Shown one piece after another: positions 53,968 through 64,000 of a stretch of DNA of 64,000 bases. The position numbers and the translations under genes are program-made. The stretch comes from an uncultured Flavobacteriales bacterium (GTDB lineage: Bacteria > Bacteroidota > Bacteroidia > Flavobacteriales_D > Crocinitomicaceae): NCBI GenBank assembly GCA_943789205.1, contig CALSTG010000001.1, positions 982,435-1,046,434 on the forward strand, read 5' to 3'. Each line of letters starts with the position of its first letter. The first letter of the stretch is position 1. A model generated the notes under the pieces. It searched no databases, was not told the origin of the DNA, and saw only the letters and a list, made by a program, of their open reading frames with translations.

Positions 53968-55764
53968 TTAATCGTTCAATTTTAAAACTGCAAGAAATGC
54001 TTCTTGAGGCACCTCTACTTTACCAACTTGACGCATTCGTTTTTTACCTGCCTTTTGTTTTTCTAATAATTTTCTTTTCCGAGTAATATCGCCACCATAA
54101 CATTTAGCTGTTACATCTTTTCTAAGGGCCTTTATTGTTTCTCTGGCAATCACTTTTGCACCAATTGCTGCTTGAACCGGAATCTCAAATTGTTGTCTAG
54201 GGATTAGCTCTTTAAGCTTTAAACAAATTCTTTTCCCTAAATCAAAAGCATTACTTCTATGAACCAAAGCAGATAAAGCGTCAACCTGCTCACCATTTAA
54301 CAGTAAATCCATTTTTATTAAATCCGAGGCTTTATATCCCGTAGGATGGTAATCAAAAGAAGCGTAACCTCTTGAAACAGATTTAAGCCTATCATAAAAA
54401 TCAAATACGATTTCTGCAAGCGGCATTTCAAAAGTGATCTCAACTCTATCTTGAGTGAGATAAACTTGGTTTTGAAGCTCTCCACGCTTTTCAATACATA
54501 GTGTCATTATAGCCCCTACGTATTCTGTTTTAGTTATGACTTGAGCGCGAATGTATGGCTCTTCTATTTTATCCATACCTGAGGGGTCAGGAAGCTCAGA
54601 AGGGTTGTTCACGATCAACATCTCATCTGGCGTCTTTTTCATGTATGACTTGTATGAAACGTTTGGAACCGTTGTAATGACGGTCATGTTAAACTCACGC
54701 TCCAGTCGTTCTTGAATGATTTCCATGTGAAGCATTCCAAGAAACCCGCATCTGAAACCAAATCCTAAAGCCGCTGAAGATTCAGGTTCAAAAACCAAGG
54801 AAGAATCGTTGAGTTGAAGTTTTTCCATGGAGTACCTGAGCTCTTCATAATCCTCAGAGTCTACAGGATAAATACCTGCAAACACCATTGGCTTTACATC
54901 CTCAAATCCCTTTAGGGCTGATTCGCACTGGTTTTCTGTTGCTGTGATTGTATCTCCTACTTTAACCTCATTGGCTTGTTTAATACCAGATATAATATAT
55001 CCCACGTCTCCAGCTCTAACTTCTTTTTTAGGATCCAGTCCCATTTTTAAGACACCAATTTCATCGGCATTATAATCTCGCTTAGTATTGAAAAATCTTA
55101 TTCTTTGACCCTTTCGAATCACGCCATTTTTCACTCGATAATATGCTATAATTCCTCTAAAAGGATTGAAAACAGAATCAAATATCATGGCCTGCAACGG
55201 TGCCTCTTCATCTCCTTTTGGGGAGGGTACTGTTTTAACAACAGCTGCTAAAATTTCTTCAACGCCCAAGCCTGTCTTTCCCGAAGCCGGAATAATCTCT
55301 TCATACTCACAACCAATAAGTTCGACAATTTGATCTGAAACCTCTTCTGGCATTGCGCCAGGCAAATCCATTTTATTTAGAATAGGGATAATTTGTAAAT
55401 CGTGCTCCAAAGCCAAGTATAGATTTGAAATGGTTTGTGCCTCAATACCCTGAGAAGCATCTACGATAAGTAAAGCCCCTTCACAAGCTGCTATAGATCT
55501 GGAAACTTCATAAGAAAAATCAACATGCCCGGGAGTATCAATAAGATTCAAAATATAATCTTCACCTTCGTACTCATAATTCATTTGAATTGCATGACTT
55601 TTTATAGTTATGCCTCTTTCGCGCTCTAGCTCCATATCATCAAGAGCTTGATTTTGCATTTCTCTTTCAGAGATTGTTCCAGTAGTTTGTAAAAGCCGAT
55701 CTGCTAGGGTGCTTTTTCCATGGTCAATGTGGGCAATTATACAGAAATTTCGAATGTGCTTCAT
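53968..55764 (-). CDS. lepA: Elongation factor 4
   Basis: [38 protein letters not shown]-terminal LepA domain ([38 protein letters not shown]). Confidence 0.98.
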   Translation of the reverse strand: MKHIRNFCIIAHIDHGKSTLADRLLQTTGTISEREMQNQALDDMELERERGITIKSHAIQMNYEYEGEDYILNLIDTPGHVDFSYEVSRSIAACEGALLIVDASQGIEAQTISNLYLALEHDLQIIPILNKMDLPGAMPEEVSDQIVELIGCEYEEIIPASGKTGLGVEEILAAVVKTVPSPKGDEEAPLQAMIFDSVFNPFRGIIAYYRVKNGVIRKGQRIRFFNTKRDYNADEIGVLKMGLDPKKEVRAGDVGYIISGIKQANEVKVGDTITATENQCESALKGFEDVKPMVFAGIYPVDSEDYEELRYSMEKLQLNDSSLVFEPESSAALGFGFRCGFLGMLHMEIIQERLEREFNMTVITTVPNVSYKSYMKKTPDEMLIVNNPSELPDPSGMDKIEEPYIRAQVITKTEYVGAIMTLCIEKRGELQNQVYLTQDRVEITFEMPLAEIVFDFYDRLKSVSRGYASFDYHPTGYKASDLIKMDLLLNGEQVDALSALVHRSNAFDLGKRICLKLKELIPRQQFEIPVQAAIGAKVIARETIKALRKDVTAKCYGGDITRKRKLLEKQKAGKKRMRQVGKVEVPQEAFLAVLKLND

Positions 55765-55831
55765 GAGTTATCAAAATTACACTTTTAAATCCGATTCTAT
55801 TGCTTGTTGGAACACCTATTTCTAAAATGAA

Positions 55832-56869
55832 TTACTTGATAAACCTAGTGTATTCTACCTCTGGGTGAAGCGGCTTACCATTCACCATATACTCCGCCAT
55901 CTCAAAAGAAAGTAAGGGGGCCAACATGTAGCCCTTAGTACCTAGTCCATTAAAAATAAAAAGTCCCTTATGTTCTGGGTGCATTCCTAGTACAGGCCTT
56001 CGATCTGAAACAGTAGGCCGCATACCAACCTTTTGACCTAAAACAGAATATGACAGGTCTGTAATGCTATTTATTACAAGCTCTAGCTTATCTCTTGCTT
56101 CCTTTGTGGTATTCAGTTCCGGCTCATTCCATTCATAGGTAGCGCCTAGCTTAAACTTGTTTGATCCGATCGGTAATATAAATCCCTTTCGATTCCAAGA
56201 TTCTTTTTCTGGCAGCTCCTCGCTATGAATATCAAGAATTTGTCCTCGATTGTATTGAATTTTCGCTGCCTTAAAAAACGGAATTTTATCATTGTTAGAG
56301 CCGCAGCAGAAAGCAACAGCGTCATACTTGATGTCTTCATACTCCAATTTCTTTTGGTTAAATAAATGCCCCTTAAAAGTTTCAATTTTTAAAACATCCT
56401 TTAGACGCAAATAATCATGAAGACTTGTCATAAATTTTTCAGATCTAATCCAAAAAGCACTTTTAACTACACCTGAACCAAATTCACTTTTTGCATTGGG
56501 AATTGGAATGTTAAAGTCTTCATGTACCGTCAAAAAATCTTTGTATAAATCCTCATGTTGCTTCGTTTGCCAATAACCACGCTCTTGTTCTGAAGAAAAA
56601 AATCTTCTGATTTTAAGATCAGCTAAAAAGCTGGCTTCAAACTTTTTTTCAAGCCCCGAATAAAAACGTCTTGCGTATGGGATAAATTCTTGCGCCCGCC
56701 AAGACAGGTTCATTCGCCTAAAGACCATAGGATTTACCATCCCTGTTGCAATTACAGAAGAATGGTTTTCCCCTCGATCCAAAATAGTGACGTCAATTCC
56801 CTTATCCATGAGCTGGAGCGCTAAAGAACCTCCCGCAATACCCCCTCCAACTATTAAAACTTTTTTCAT
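55832..56869 (-). CDS. FAD-dependent oxidoreductase (DAO family)
   Basis: VLIVGGGIAGGSLALQLMDKGIDVTILDRG, MRPTVSDRRPVLGMHPEHKGLFIFNGLGTKGYMLAPLLS. Confidence 0.93.
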   Translation of the reverse strand: MKKVLIVGGGIAGGSLALQLMDKGIDVTILDRGENHSSVIATGMVNPMVFRRMNLSWRAQEFIPYARRFYSGLEKKFEASFLADLKIRRFFSSEQERGYWQTKQHEDLYKDFLTVHEDFNIPIPNAKSEFGSGVVKSAFWIRSEKFMTSLHDYLRLKDVLKIETFKGHLFNQKKLEYEDIKYDAVAFCCGSNNDKIPFFKAAKIQYNRGQILDIHSEELPEKESWNRKGFILPIGSNKFKLGATYEWNEPELNTTKEARDKLELVINSITDLSYSVLGQKVGMRPTVSDRRPVLGMHPEHKGLFIFNGLGTKGYMLAPLLSFEMAEYMVNGKPLHPEVEYTRFIK

Positions 56870-57591
56870 TCTTTTTGTGCTAATGCAAGGCTAAAAATAG
56901 TGATTTGTAGATTGATATTCTTCTCCATCAACACCTCACATATAGCATTAATGGTCGCCCCTGTTGTGACAACGTCGTCTACGATCGCAATCGCTTTATA
57001 TTTCATAATATCTTCAGAAACACGAAAGCTCCCTTTTGTGTTTAATAAGCGTTCCTTTTTATTCAGTTGTGTTTGTGTTTTTGTGTTTTTAATTTTTTTC
57101 AAAACTTTAGTGGATATTGGTATGCCTGTAACCGTTGAAATTCCTTTGGCTAACAATTCACTTTGATTGTAACCTCTATCAAATTTTTTACGTGCATGAA
57201 TTGGAACAGGAACTAAAATCTCTATTGGATCATTACTTTTTTCTAAAGCATATTGAGACCCCAGCTCCTTGCCATAATACAAGCCTAAGTTTCGGTTAAA
57301 CCTATACTTTAGCTCATGTAAAAGGGTTTGAATTGGTGCCGATTCTTCAAACTTATATAAGGCACAAATATAGATTATTTGATTTGAGTCTATGGATTGA
57401 TATACGATATTATAAGCTGCTTTTTCTTGCCATTTAATGAGTTTTAAGCGCATTGTGCATGTATAACACAGATAGGGGTGCTTAGGTGTCAATTCCCTTT
57501 TACAATGAACACATAAATCAGGATATAATAAATGAAATAATGCCTTTAATAAAATATTTATTTGACCAAAAAGTGCATAGAACCAAGACAT
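56866..57591 (-). CDS. ComF family protein
   Basis: CVHCKRELTPKHPYLCYTC zinc motif and PRTase motif AIVDDVVTTGATI. Confidence 0.95.
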   Translation of the reverse strand: MSWFYALFGQINILLKALFHLLYPDLCVHCKRELTPKHPYLCYTCTMRLKLIKWQEKAAYNIVYQSIDSNQIIYICALYKFEESAPIQTLLHELKYRFNRNLGLYYGKELGSQYALEKSNDPIEILVPVPIHARKKFDRGYNQSELLAKGISTVTGIPISTKVLKKIKNTKTQTQLNKKERLLNTKGSFRVSEDIMKYKAIAIVDDVVTTGATINAICEVLMEKNINLQITIFSLALAQKE

Positions 57592-57741
57592 AAAAGGGTT
57601 TTAATCTATATGAACAATTCAGTGTGAAAAACACCTTCAACTTTCATGTATTATTAATTTGAATGTCCTCTATATTTATACTTATAAAAGATTGTAAAAA
57701 AATCAATACCATTTCTAAAAAACATCAATAAAAGTTTTAAA

Positions 57742-57783
57742 GAACACCAAAAAAAGTTGTGGATATCTTTACTCTTGGTGTTC
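57742..57783. promoter_or_regulatory. 9-bp inverted repeat GAACACCAA-n24-TTGGTGTTC with central DnaA-box-like TGTGGATAT
   Basis: Arms 57742-57750 and 57775-57783; TGTGGATAT 57758-57766, centred on the dyad; upstream of nrdBA. Confidence 0.55.
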
Positions 57784-58053
57784 ATAATCGCTGAAAGGAT
57801 TGTCTATGAATGGTTTGCGATAATCAGTGTTGAAAACATTAAAGAATTGTTAATTTCTTTAATTTGATTTGGAAAGATTTTTAACAATTTTTGTATGCCT
57901 TAGTTGTCTGAAGCTCTTCACCAAAAAAGAGTCCAAACAGAAGCCTGAGGAAGCAAGTTTTTTTTAGGGAAACGCGATAATTATAACGAGAATTAAAACC
58001 CTCGCAAGCCATTGCCTCCCCTTAAGTATTAGAAACCAAGTAACTAAATAAAT

Positions 58054-59031
58054 ATGGCAGACGCAACAGAACCGATTCTACAGGAGAACAATAACCGATT
58101 TGTTCTTTTTCCAATTCAACATGATGACATTTGGTCATTCTACAAGAGGAGTGAAGCAAGCTTTTGGACAGCTGAAGAAATTGACCTGTCCCCAGATCTT
58201 ATCGACTGGGAAAATAAGTTAAATGATGATGAAAAACATTTCATTAAACACGTTCTTGCCTTTTTTGCAGCTTCTGATGGAATTGTAAACGAGAATTTAG
58301 CAGAAAACTTTCTTGCCGAAGTTCAATACACTGAGGCAAAGTTTTTCTATGGTTTTCAAATAGCTATGGAGAATGTTCATTCAGAAACATACTCATTACT
58401 TATAGACACTTACATCAAAGATTCAGCAGAGAAGAAGCACCTCTTTAACGCTATTGACACTTTAGATTGTGTGAAGAAAAAAGCAGACTGGGCGCTAAGA
58501 TGGATTGATAAAGGGTCCTACGCAGAACGCTTAATTGCATTTGCGGCTGTTGAGGGCATATTCTTTTCAGGTTCTTTCTGTTCTATTTTCTGGCTGAAAA
58601 AAAGAGGCCTAATGCCAGGGCTTACTTTTTCAAATGAATTGATTTCTAGAGATGAGGGTTTGCACTGTGATTTTGCTTGTTTGTTATACACCAAACACCT
58701 CAAAAACATGCTTCCAAAAGAGCAGGTTACTGAAATAATCAAGGATGCTGTTGAAATTGAAAAAGAGTTTGTTACCGATGCGCTTCCTGTAAGACTAATT
58801 GGAATGAACAGTGACTTAATGACACAATATATAGAGTTTGTAGCTGACAGACTTCTCGTTGAGCTAGGTAATGAAAAGATTTACAATGCCACAAATCCAT
58901 TTGGGTTTATGGAAATGATTTCTATTCAAGGAAAAACCAACTTTTTCGAGAAAAGAGTTGGTGAGTACCAAAAAGCGGGAGTCTTATCAGGAGACAACAG
59001 TCAGACCTTCAGCACGGATGAAGATTTTTAA
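58054..59031 (+). CDS. nrdB: Class I ribonucleotide reductase beta subunit
   Basis: [56 protein letters not shown]. Confidence 0.97.
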   Translation: MADATEPILQENNNRFVLFPIQHDDIWSFYKRSEASFWTAEEIDLSPDLIDWENKLNDDEKHFIKHVLAFFAASDGIVNENLAENFLAEVQYTEAKFFYGFQIAMENVHSETYSLLIDTYIKDSAEKKHLFNAIDTLDCVKKKADWALRWIDKGSYAERLIAFAAVEGIFFSGSFCSIFWLKKRGLMPGLTFSNELISRDEGLHCDFACLLYTKHLKNMLPKEQVTEIIKDAVEIEKEFVTDALPVRLIGMNSDLMTQYIEFVADRLLVELGNEKIYNATNPFGFMEMISIQGKTNFFEKRVGEYQKAGVLSGDNSQTFSTDEDF

Positions 59032-59054
59032 TAACCGAGAAAAGAGATTAGTAG

Positions 59055-61403
59055 ATGTACGTAGTTAAAAGAGATAGTAGAAAAGAGCCTGTAAAGTTTG
59101 ATAAAATTACAGCAAGAATCATTAAGATGTGTTATGGCCTTGACCCTTTAGTTTCGCCTGAGGCTGTTGCGATGAAGGTTATTGAGGGTATTTATGACGG
59201 TGTTACCACAACCGACTTAGATGAACTCGCTGCAGAAGTCGCGGCTGCAAAAACCATAGATCATCCTGATTATGCATTGTTGGCATCCCGTATTGCAGTT
59301 TCGAATTTGCATAAGGACACTAAAAAAACCTTTTCGGATGTCATGAGTGACCTTTACAATTATATCGATCCAAAAACAGGCGAAAATGCTGCTCTGCTTT
59401 CTGAGGAAGTATTCGATATTATAATGGAAAATAAAGACCGATTTGATTCCAACATTATCTATGATAGAGATTTTAGATATGACTACTTTGGCTTCAAAAC
59501 GCTAACGCGTTCTTATCTCATGAAGTTAAACGGTAAAATTGTAGAACGCCCTCAACAAATGTTGATGAGAGTCTCTATTGGTATTCACAAGAATGATATT
59601 GACTCGGCCCTAAAAACATACAACTTAATGTCTGAAGGTTGGTTTACGCATGCAACCCCGACACTATTCAACTCAGGAACACCGAAGCCACAAATGTCGT
59701 CTTGTTTCCTTTTAACCACAAAAGAAGACAGCATCAATGGCATCTATGATACCCTGAAGTCCTGCGCGCAAATCTCGCAATCAGCTGGAGGAATCGGACT
59801 ATCAATCCATGATATTCGTGCAACAGGTTCATATATAAAAGGCACCAACGGTGAGTCCAACGGTATCGTTCCTATGCTTAGAGTTTTTAATGATACTGCT
59901 CGTTACGTAGATCAAGGCGGTGGTAAAAGAAAAGGTTCTTTCGCTATCTATTTAGAACCGTGGCATGCGGATGTTTTTGATTTCCTAGATTTAAAGAAAA
60001 ACCATGGTAAGGAAGAACAAAGAGCCCGTGACCTATTCTATGCACTTTGGATACCGGACTTATTTATGAAGCGTGTCAAAGAAAACGGTGACTGGACCTT
60101 AATGTGTCCTCATGAATGCCCAGGCTTGTCTGATACGCACAGTAAAGAATTCGAAAAGTTATATACGAAATATGAAAAAGCTGGTAAGGGAAGAAAAACA
60201 ATCAAAGCTCAAGACCTTTGGTTCAAAATCCTAGAGTCCCAAATTGAAACCGGAACGCCTTACATGCTATATAAAGATGCGGCTAATGCTAAATCTAACC
60301 AGCAAAACCTTGGCGTCATAAAGTCTTCTAACTTGTGTACTGAAATTATAGAATATACTGCTCCAGATGAAGTGGCAGTATGTAATTTAGCATCTCTTGC
60401 ACTTCCAAAGTACATCAATGAAGATAAGACCTTCGATTTTGAAAAGCTCTTTAATGTAACCTATCAAGCGACATTAAACCTGAATAAAATCATTGACGGA
60501 AACTACTATCCTGTTGAGGAAGCTAAAAATTCTAACTTAAGGCACCGCCCTATCGGACTTGGTGTTCAAGGATTAGCTGATGCCTTTATACTTATGGGTT
60601 ACCCATTCGAATCTAAGGAAGCTAAAGCATTAAACCAAGAAATTTTTGAAACTATCTATTTTGCCTCAATGACGGCGTCAAAAGATCTTGCTAAAGAATT
60701 AGGTCATTACGAAACCTATCCTGGATCACCAGTTTCAAAAGGTGTTTTCCAATACGATATGTGGAATGTTAAACCAACAGACCGCTGGGAATGGAAATTG
60801 TTAAAAGATGAAGTTAAGAAATACGGCGTACGAAACTCCCTTCTACTCGCTCCAATGCCAACAGCATCAACGGCACAAATTCTCGGTAACAACGAGTGCT
60901 TTGAACCTTACACTTCAAATATCTACACAAGACGTGTTCTTTCAGGAGAGTTTATTATAGTAAACAAACACCTTTTAAAAGACCTCGTAAAAGAGAATTT
61001 GTGGAATTCAGATATGCGTCAAAAAATAATGGCTGCAAATGGTTCTGTTCAAAATATTGAAGAAGTACCTCAGCACATCAAAGATCTTTATAAAACAGCT
61101 TGGGAAATTTCGCAAAAATCGATTATCGAACAGGCCGCTGACCGAGGTGCTTATATTTGCCAAAGTCAATCTCTTAATATCTTTATGGAAAATGCCAATT
61201 TTGGAAAACTGACCTCCATGCATTTTTACGGATGGGAGAAAGGGCTTAAAACAGGAATGTACTACTTAAGAACTAAAGCTGCGACTGATGCTATTAAATT
61301 TACAGTTGATAAATCTGTTGTTGCGAATACGAGCCCAAAGTCAGAGGAAGAAATTGCATGCTCTATTGACAATGGAGATGACTGCGAAATGTGTTCTGGC
61401 TGA
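59055..61403 (+). CDS. nrdA: Class I ribonucleotide reductase alpha subunit
   Basis: N-terminal ATP cone ([21 protein letters not shown]), [44 protein letters not shown]-terminal CEMC. Confidence 0.98.
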   Translation: MYVVKRDSRKEPVKFDKITARIIKMCYGLDPLVSPEAVAMKVIEGIYDGVTTTDLDELAAEVAAAKTIDHPDYALLASRIAVSNLHKDTKKTFSDVMSDLYNYIDPKTGENAALLSEEVFDIIMENKDRFDSNIIYDRDFRYDYFGFKTLTRSYLMKLNGKIVERPQQMLMRVSIGIHKNDIDSALKTYNLMSEGWFTHATPTLFNSGTPKPQMSSCFLLTTKEDSINGIYDTLKSCAQISQSAGGIGLSIHDIRATGSYIKGTNGESNGIVPMLRVFNDTARYVDQGGGKRKGSFAIYLEPWHADVFDFLDLKKNHGKEEQRARDLFYALWIPDLFMKRVKENGDWTLMCPHECPGLSDTHSKEFEKLYTKYEKAGKGRKTIKAQDLWFKILESQIETGTPYMLYKDAANAKSNQQNLGVIKSSNLCTEIIEYTAPDEVAVCNLASLALPKYINEDKTFDFEKLFNVTYQATLNLNKIIDGNYYPVEEAKNSNLRHRPIGLGVQGLADAFILMGYPFESKEAKALNQEIFETIYFASMTASKDLAKELGHYETYPGSPVSKGVFQYDMWNVKPTDRWEWKLLKDEVKKYGVRNSLLLAPMPTASTAQILGNNECFEPYTSNIYTRRVLSGEFIIVNKHLLKDLVKENLWNSDMRQKIMAANGSVQNIEEVPQHIKDLYKTAWEISQKSIIEQAADRGAYICQSQSLNIFMENANFGKLTSMHFYGWEKGLKTGMYYLRTKAATDAIKFTVDKSVVANTSPKSEEEIACSIDNGDDCEMCSG

Positions 61404-61430
61404 TTCAAAAGAAATTTTCAATATTATTAT

Positions 61431-61468
61431 GAAAGGGGGATGCATTACGCTCCCCCCTTTTCTTTTTA
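61431..61468 (+). terminator. Rho-independent terminator
   Basis: AAAGGGGGA-tgcattacgc-TCCCCCCTTTT followed by T-rich tract, between nrdA and purH. Confidence 0.85.
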
Positions 61469-61493
61469 AACCATGTAAAGAACTTGCTTCAAA

Positions 61494-63014
61494 ATGAAAA
61501 AAATAAAATCGGCTTTAATTTCAGTTTTCTATAAAAATGGACTTGACGAAATTGTTAAAGAACTTCATGAAAATGGAGTTCATCTGTACTCTACAGGAGG
61601 AACACAGGCATTTATCGAATCATTAGATATTCCAGTCACACCTGTTGAAGACTTAACAGAATACCCTTCAATTCTCGGTGGTCGGGTTAAAACCTTACAT
61701 CCCAAAATCTTCGGTGGTATATTAAATAGACGAAGTCTAGCCGAAGATCAACAAACCATTGAAGACTACAATATTCCTGCTTTAGACTTGGTGATTGTTG
61801 ACCTATATCCTTTTGAAGAGGTTGTGGCTTCTGGAGCTTCACATAAGGACATTATTGAAAAAGTCGATATCGGTGGTATTTCATTAATCAGGGCTGCTGC
61901 AAAAAACTACGCAGATGTTCTCGTTATTTCATCTACAAACCAGTACAATAAATTTTTAAATGATCTACAAACAGGAGGTTGCAAGTTTGACGAAGATCAA
62001 AGAAAAGAATATGCAAAAGAATCTTTTCAGATTTCTTCTCATTATGATACCTCTATTTATAACTATTTCTCAGGCGGATATGATGATGCCCTTAAAATAA
62101 GCTCTACGCAGCAGCGTTCACTTAGATATGGAGAAAACCCACATCAAAAAGGTTCTTTTTATGGAGACTTTGATGCTGTCTTCAATCAATTACACGGAAA
62201 AGAATTGTCCTACAATAACCTTCTAGATGTAGATGCGGCGACAAATCTAATGCAAGAGTTTATAGATGACGGGCCAACATTCGCAATTACTAAACATAAT
62301 AATGCTTGTGGGCTCGCAACGAGAGATACAGTAATAGAAGCCTATGATGCCGCCTTAGCTGGGGATCCTGTTAGTGCCTTTGGGGGTGTTTTAATCTCTA
62401 ATACGATTATAGATAAGGCAACGGCAACGCAGATTCATGAATTGTTTTGTGAAGTTTTAATTGCGCCCGCCTTTGATGAAGAAGGCCTCAAAATTTTAAT
62501 GCAAAAGAAAAACAGAATACTACTAGAATCAAAACCATTAAAAGCGCCCTTGAAAACAGTGAGGTCTGTATTAAATGGGTACCTCGTGCAAGATAAAGAT
62601 AGTGCTATTGAAACTGAAAAAGATCTTAAGAATGCAACGAAACTAAACCCTTCAGCTTCGGAAATTAAGGACTTATTATTTGCTAATAAAATCTCTAAAC
62701 ATACGAAGTCAAATACGATTGTGCTGGCTAAAGACCTACAATTACTCGCAAGCGGAACAGGCCAAACTTCAAGGGTTGATGCTCTAAGACAAGCCATTCA
62801 CAAAGCAAAATCATTTAATTTTGAACTGAAAGGGGCTGTAATGGCGAGTGATGCTTTTTTCCCTTTTCCAGATTGCGTAGAAATCGCTCATGATGAAGGA
62901 ATTGATACGGTAATTCAGCCAGGTGGCTCGATAAAAGATAAGTTGTCCATTGATTATTGTGACGGAAATAATATGAAGATGGTTTTTACAGGAATTCGTC
63001 ATTTCAAACATTAA
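61494..63014 (+). CDS. purH: Bifunctional AICAR transformylase / IMP cyclohydrolase
   Basis: KIKSALISVFYKNGLDEIVKELHENGVHLYSTGGTQAFIES, GGRVKTLHPKIFGGIL, SLRYGENPHQKG, KHNNACGLA, ASDAFFPFPD, QPGGSIKD. Confidence 0.98.
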   Translation: MKKIKSALISVFYKNGLDEIVKELHENGVHLYSTGGTQAFIESLDIPVTPVEDLTEYPSILGGRVKTLHPKIFGGILNRRSLAEDQQTIEDYNIPALDLVIVDLYPFEEVVASGASHKDIIEKVDIGGISLIRAAAKNYADVLVISSTNQYNKFLNDLQTGGCKFDEDQRKEYAKESFQISSHYDTSIYNYFSGGYDDALKISSTQQRSLRYGENPHQKGSFYGDFDAVFNQLHGKELSYNNLLDVDAATNLMQEFIDDGPTFAITKHNNACGLATRDTVIEAYDAALAGDPVSAFGGVLISNTIIDKATATQIHELFCEVLIAPAFDEEGLKILMQKKNRILLESKPLKAPLKTVRSVLNGYLVQDKDSAIETEKDLKNATKLNPSASEIKDLLFANKISKHTKSNTIVLAKDLQLLASGTGQTSRVDALRQAIHKAKSFNFELKGAVMASDAFFPFPDCVEIAHDEGIDTVIQPGGSIKDKLSIDYCDGNNMKMVFTGIRHFKH

Positions 63015-63089
63015 CTTTAGTATATTTGAAGAAGGTCCTCTTTAGTTAGAGAAATAGAATTAAAACAAGAGCAAAGTAGCATCTGAAAT

Positions 63090-64000
63090 ATGGGTATTTT
63101 TAGTTTTTTAACACAGGAAATTGCAATTGATTTAGGTACGGCAAATACCCTTATCATTTGGAATGACAAAGTTGTTGTTGATGAACCTTCGATTGTAGCT
63201 AAAGATATTCAATCCGGTAAAATTGTTGCCATTGGTAAAAAGGCGCAGCAAATGCATGGTAAAACACATAAACTTATAGAGACCGTTAGGCCTCTCAAAG
63301 ATGGTGTAATCGCAGACTTCCAAAGTGCAGAACAGATGATTCGTGGAATGATCAAAATGATCAACTCTGGAAGAAGTCTTTTCAACCCGACACTGAGAAT
63401 GGTTATTTGTATCCCCTCTGGAATTACAGAGGTAGAAAAAAGAGCTGTTCGAGATTCAGCTGAACATGCCGGGGCCAAAGAAGTTTATCTTATTCATGAG
63501 CCAATGGCTGCCGCTATTGGAATTGGAATTGATGTAGAAGAACCAATGGGCAATATGATTATAGATATAGGTGGAGGGACTTCAGAGATTGCTGTAATCG
63601 CTCTTGGAGGAATCGTGTGTGATAAATCAATAAGGGTTGCAGGTGATGACTTCACTAATGATATTGAAGAATACATGCGTCGTCAGCATAATATTTTAGT
63701 AGGTGAACGAACAGCTGAGCAGATAAAAATAGAGGTAGGAGCCGCACTTCCTGAGCTATCAGACCCGCCGCCTGAGTATGCAGTTCGTGGACGCGACCTT
63801 ATGACAGGTATTCCTAAAGAAATAAAAGTGACTTACACAGAAGTAGCACATGCTTTAGATAAAACTATTTCAAAAATTGAAGAAGCTATTCTAAGTGCTC
63901 TCGAAATGACACCTCCAGAGTTATCTGCGGACATATACAAAACGGGGATTTACCTTGCTGGCGGAGGGTCAATGTTGAGAGGTCTCGATGATCGCATATC
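63090..64000 (+). CDS. mreB: Rod shape-determining protein MreB (runs off the window; absent from ORF track)
   Basis: MGIFSFLTQEIAIDLGTANTLIIWNDKVVVDEPSIVA...IHEPMAAAIGIGIDVEEPMGNMIIDIGGGTSEIAVIALGGIV; no stop before 64000. Confidence 0.98.
   Translation, partial: MGIFSFLTQEIAIDLGTANTLIIWNDKVVVDEPSIVAKDIQSGKIVAIGKKAQQMHGKTHKLIETVRPLKDGVIADFQSAEQMIRGMIKMINSGRSLFNPTLRMVICIPSGITEVEKRAVRDSAEHAGAKEVYLIHEPMAAAIGIGIDVEEPMGNMIIDIGGGTSEIAVIALGGIVCDKSIRVAGDDFTNDIEEYMRRQHNILVGERTAEQIKIEVGAALPELSDPPPEYAVRGRDLMTGIPKEIKVTYTEVAHALDKTISKIEEAILSALEMTPPELSADIYKTGIYLAGGGSMLRGLDDRI

Noticed and set aside
57742-57783. Tandem NrdR boxes
   Set aside because: ACAC and GTGT half-sites exist, but spacing and the ATATAT core do not match the NrdR consensus; kept only as a DnaA-like/unknown operator.
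57900-58050. Cobalamin riboswitch upstream of nrdBA
   Set aside because: GCCATTGCC only loosely resembles the B12 box and other conserved riboswitch segments are missing.

Overview
64 kb of a low-GC Bacteroidota (Flavobacteriales-like) chromosome. The lineage is inferred from TAnnTTTG-type -7 boxes, T9SS sorting domains, DUF4249/TonB receptor pairs, SprB-like repeats and SCO/DUF420 respiratory assembly genes. Most of the window is dense core metabolism and cell biology: SCO proteins, monomeric isocitrate dehydrogenase, ProC, FumC, tryptophan dioxygenase, PolA, RseP, PaaZ, AmtB, HflX, LepA, ComF, NrdBA, PurH, MreB. I found no CRISPR array, IS element, prophage, rRNA or tRNA. The points most worth following up are: (1) an apparent DUF3050 (heme-oxygenase-like) + DUF420 fusion directly after a SCO gene; (2) an orphan PhoB/OmpR-type regulator flanked by 11-bp-periodic TTAAC direct repeats, next to a Na/Pi cotransporter and a beta-helix lipoprotein/TonB-receptor pair, forming a candidate phosphate-responsive uptake locus; (3) a strong hairpin just downstream of a -7 box in the TonB-receptor leader; (4) a 9-bp perfect inverted repeat centred on a DnaA-box-like site upstream of nrdBA; (5) a candidate small RNA at about 25.6-25.77 kb; (6) small ORFs missing from the ORF track or unannotated; (7) four clear single-nucleotide frameshifts in three otherwise intact genes, which suggest sequencing error or very recent decay. 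All product names come from reading the sequence by eye; no database search was run.
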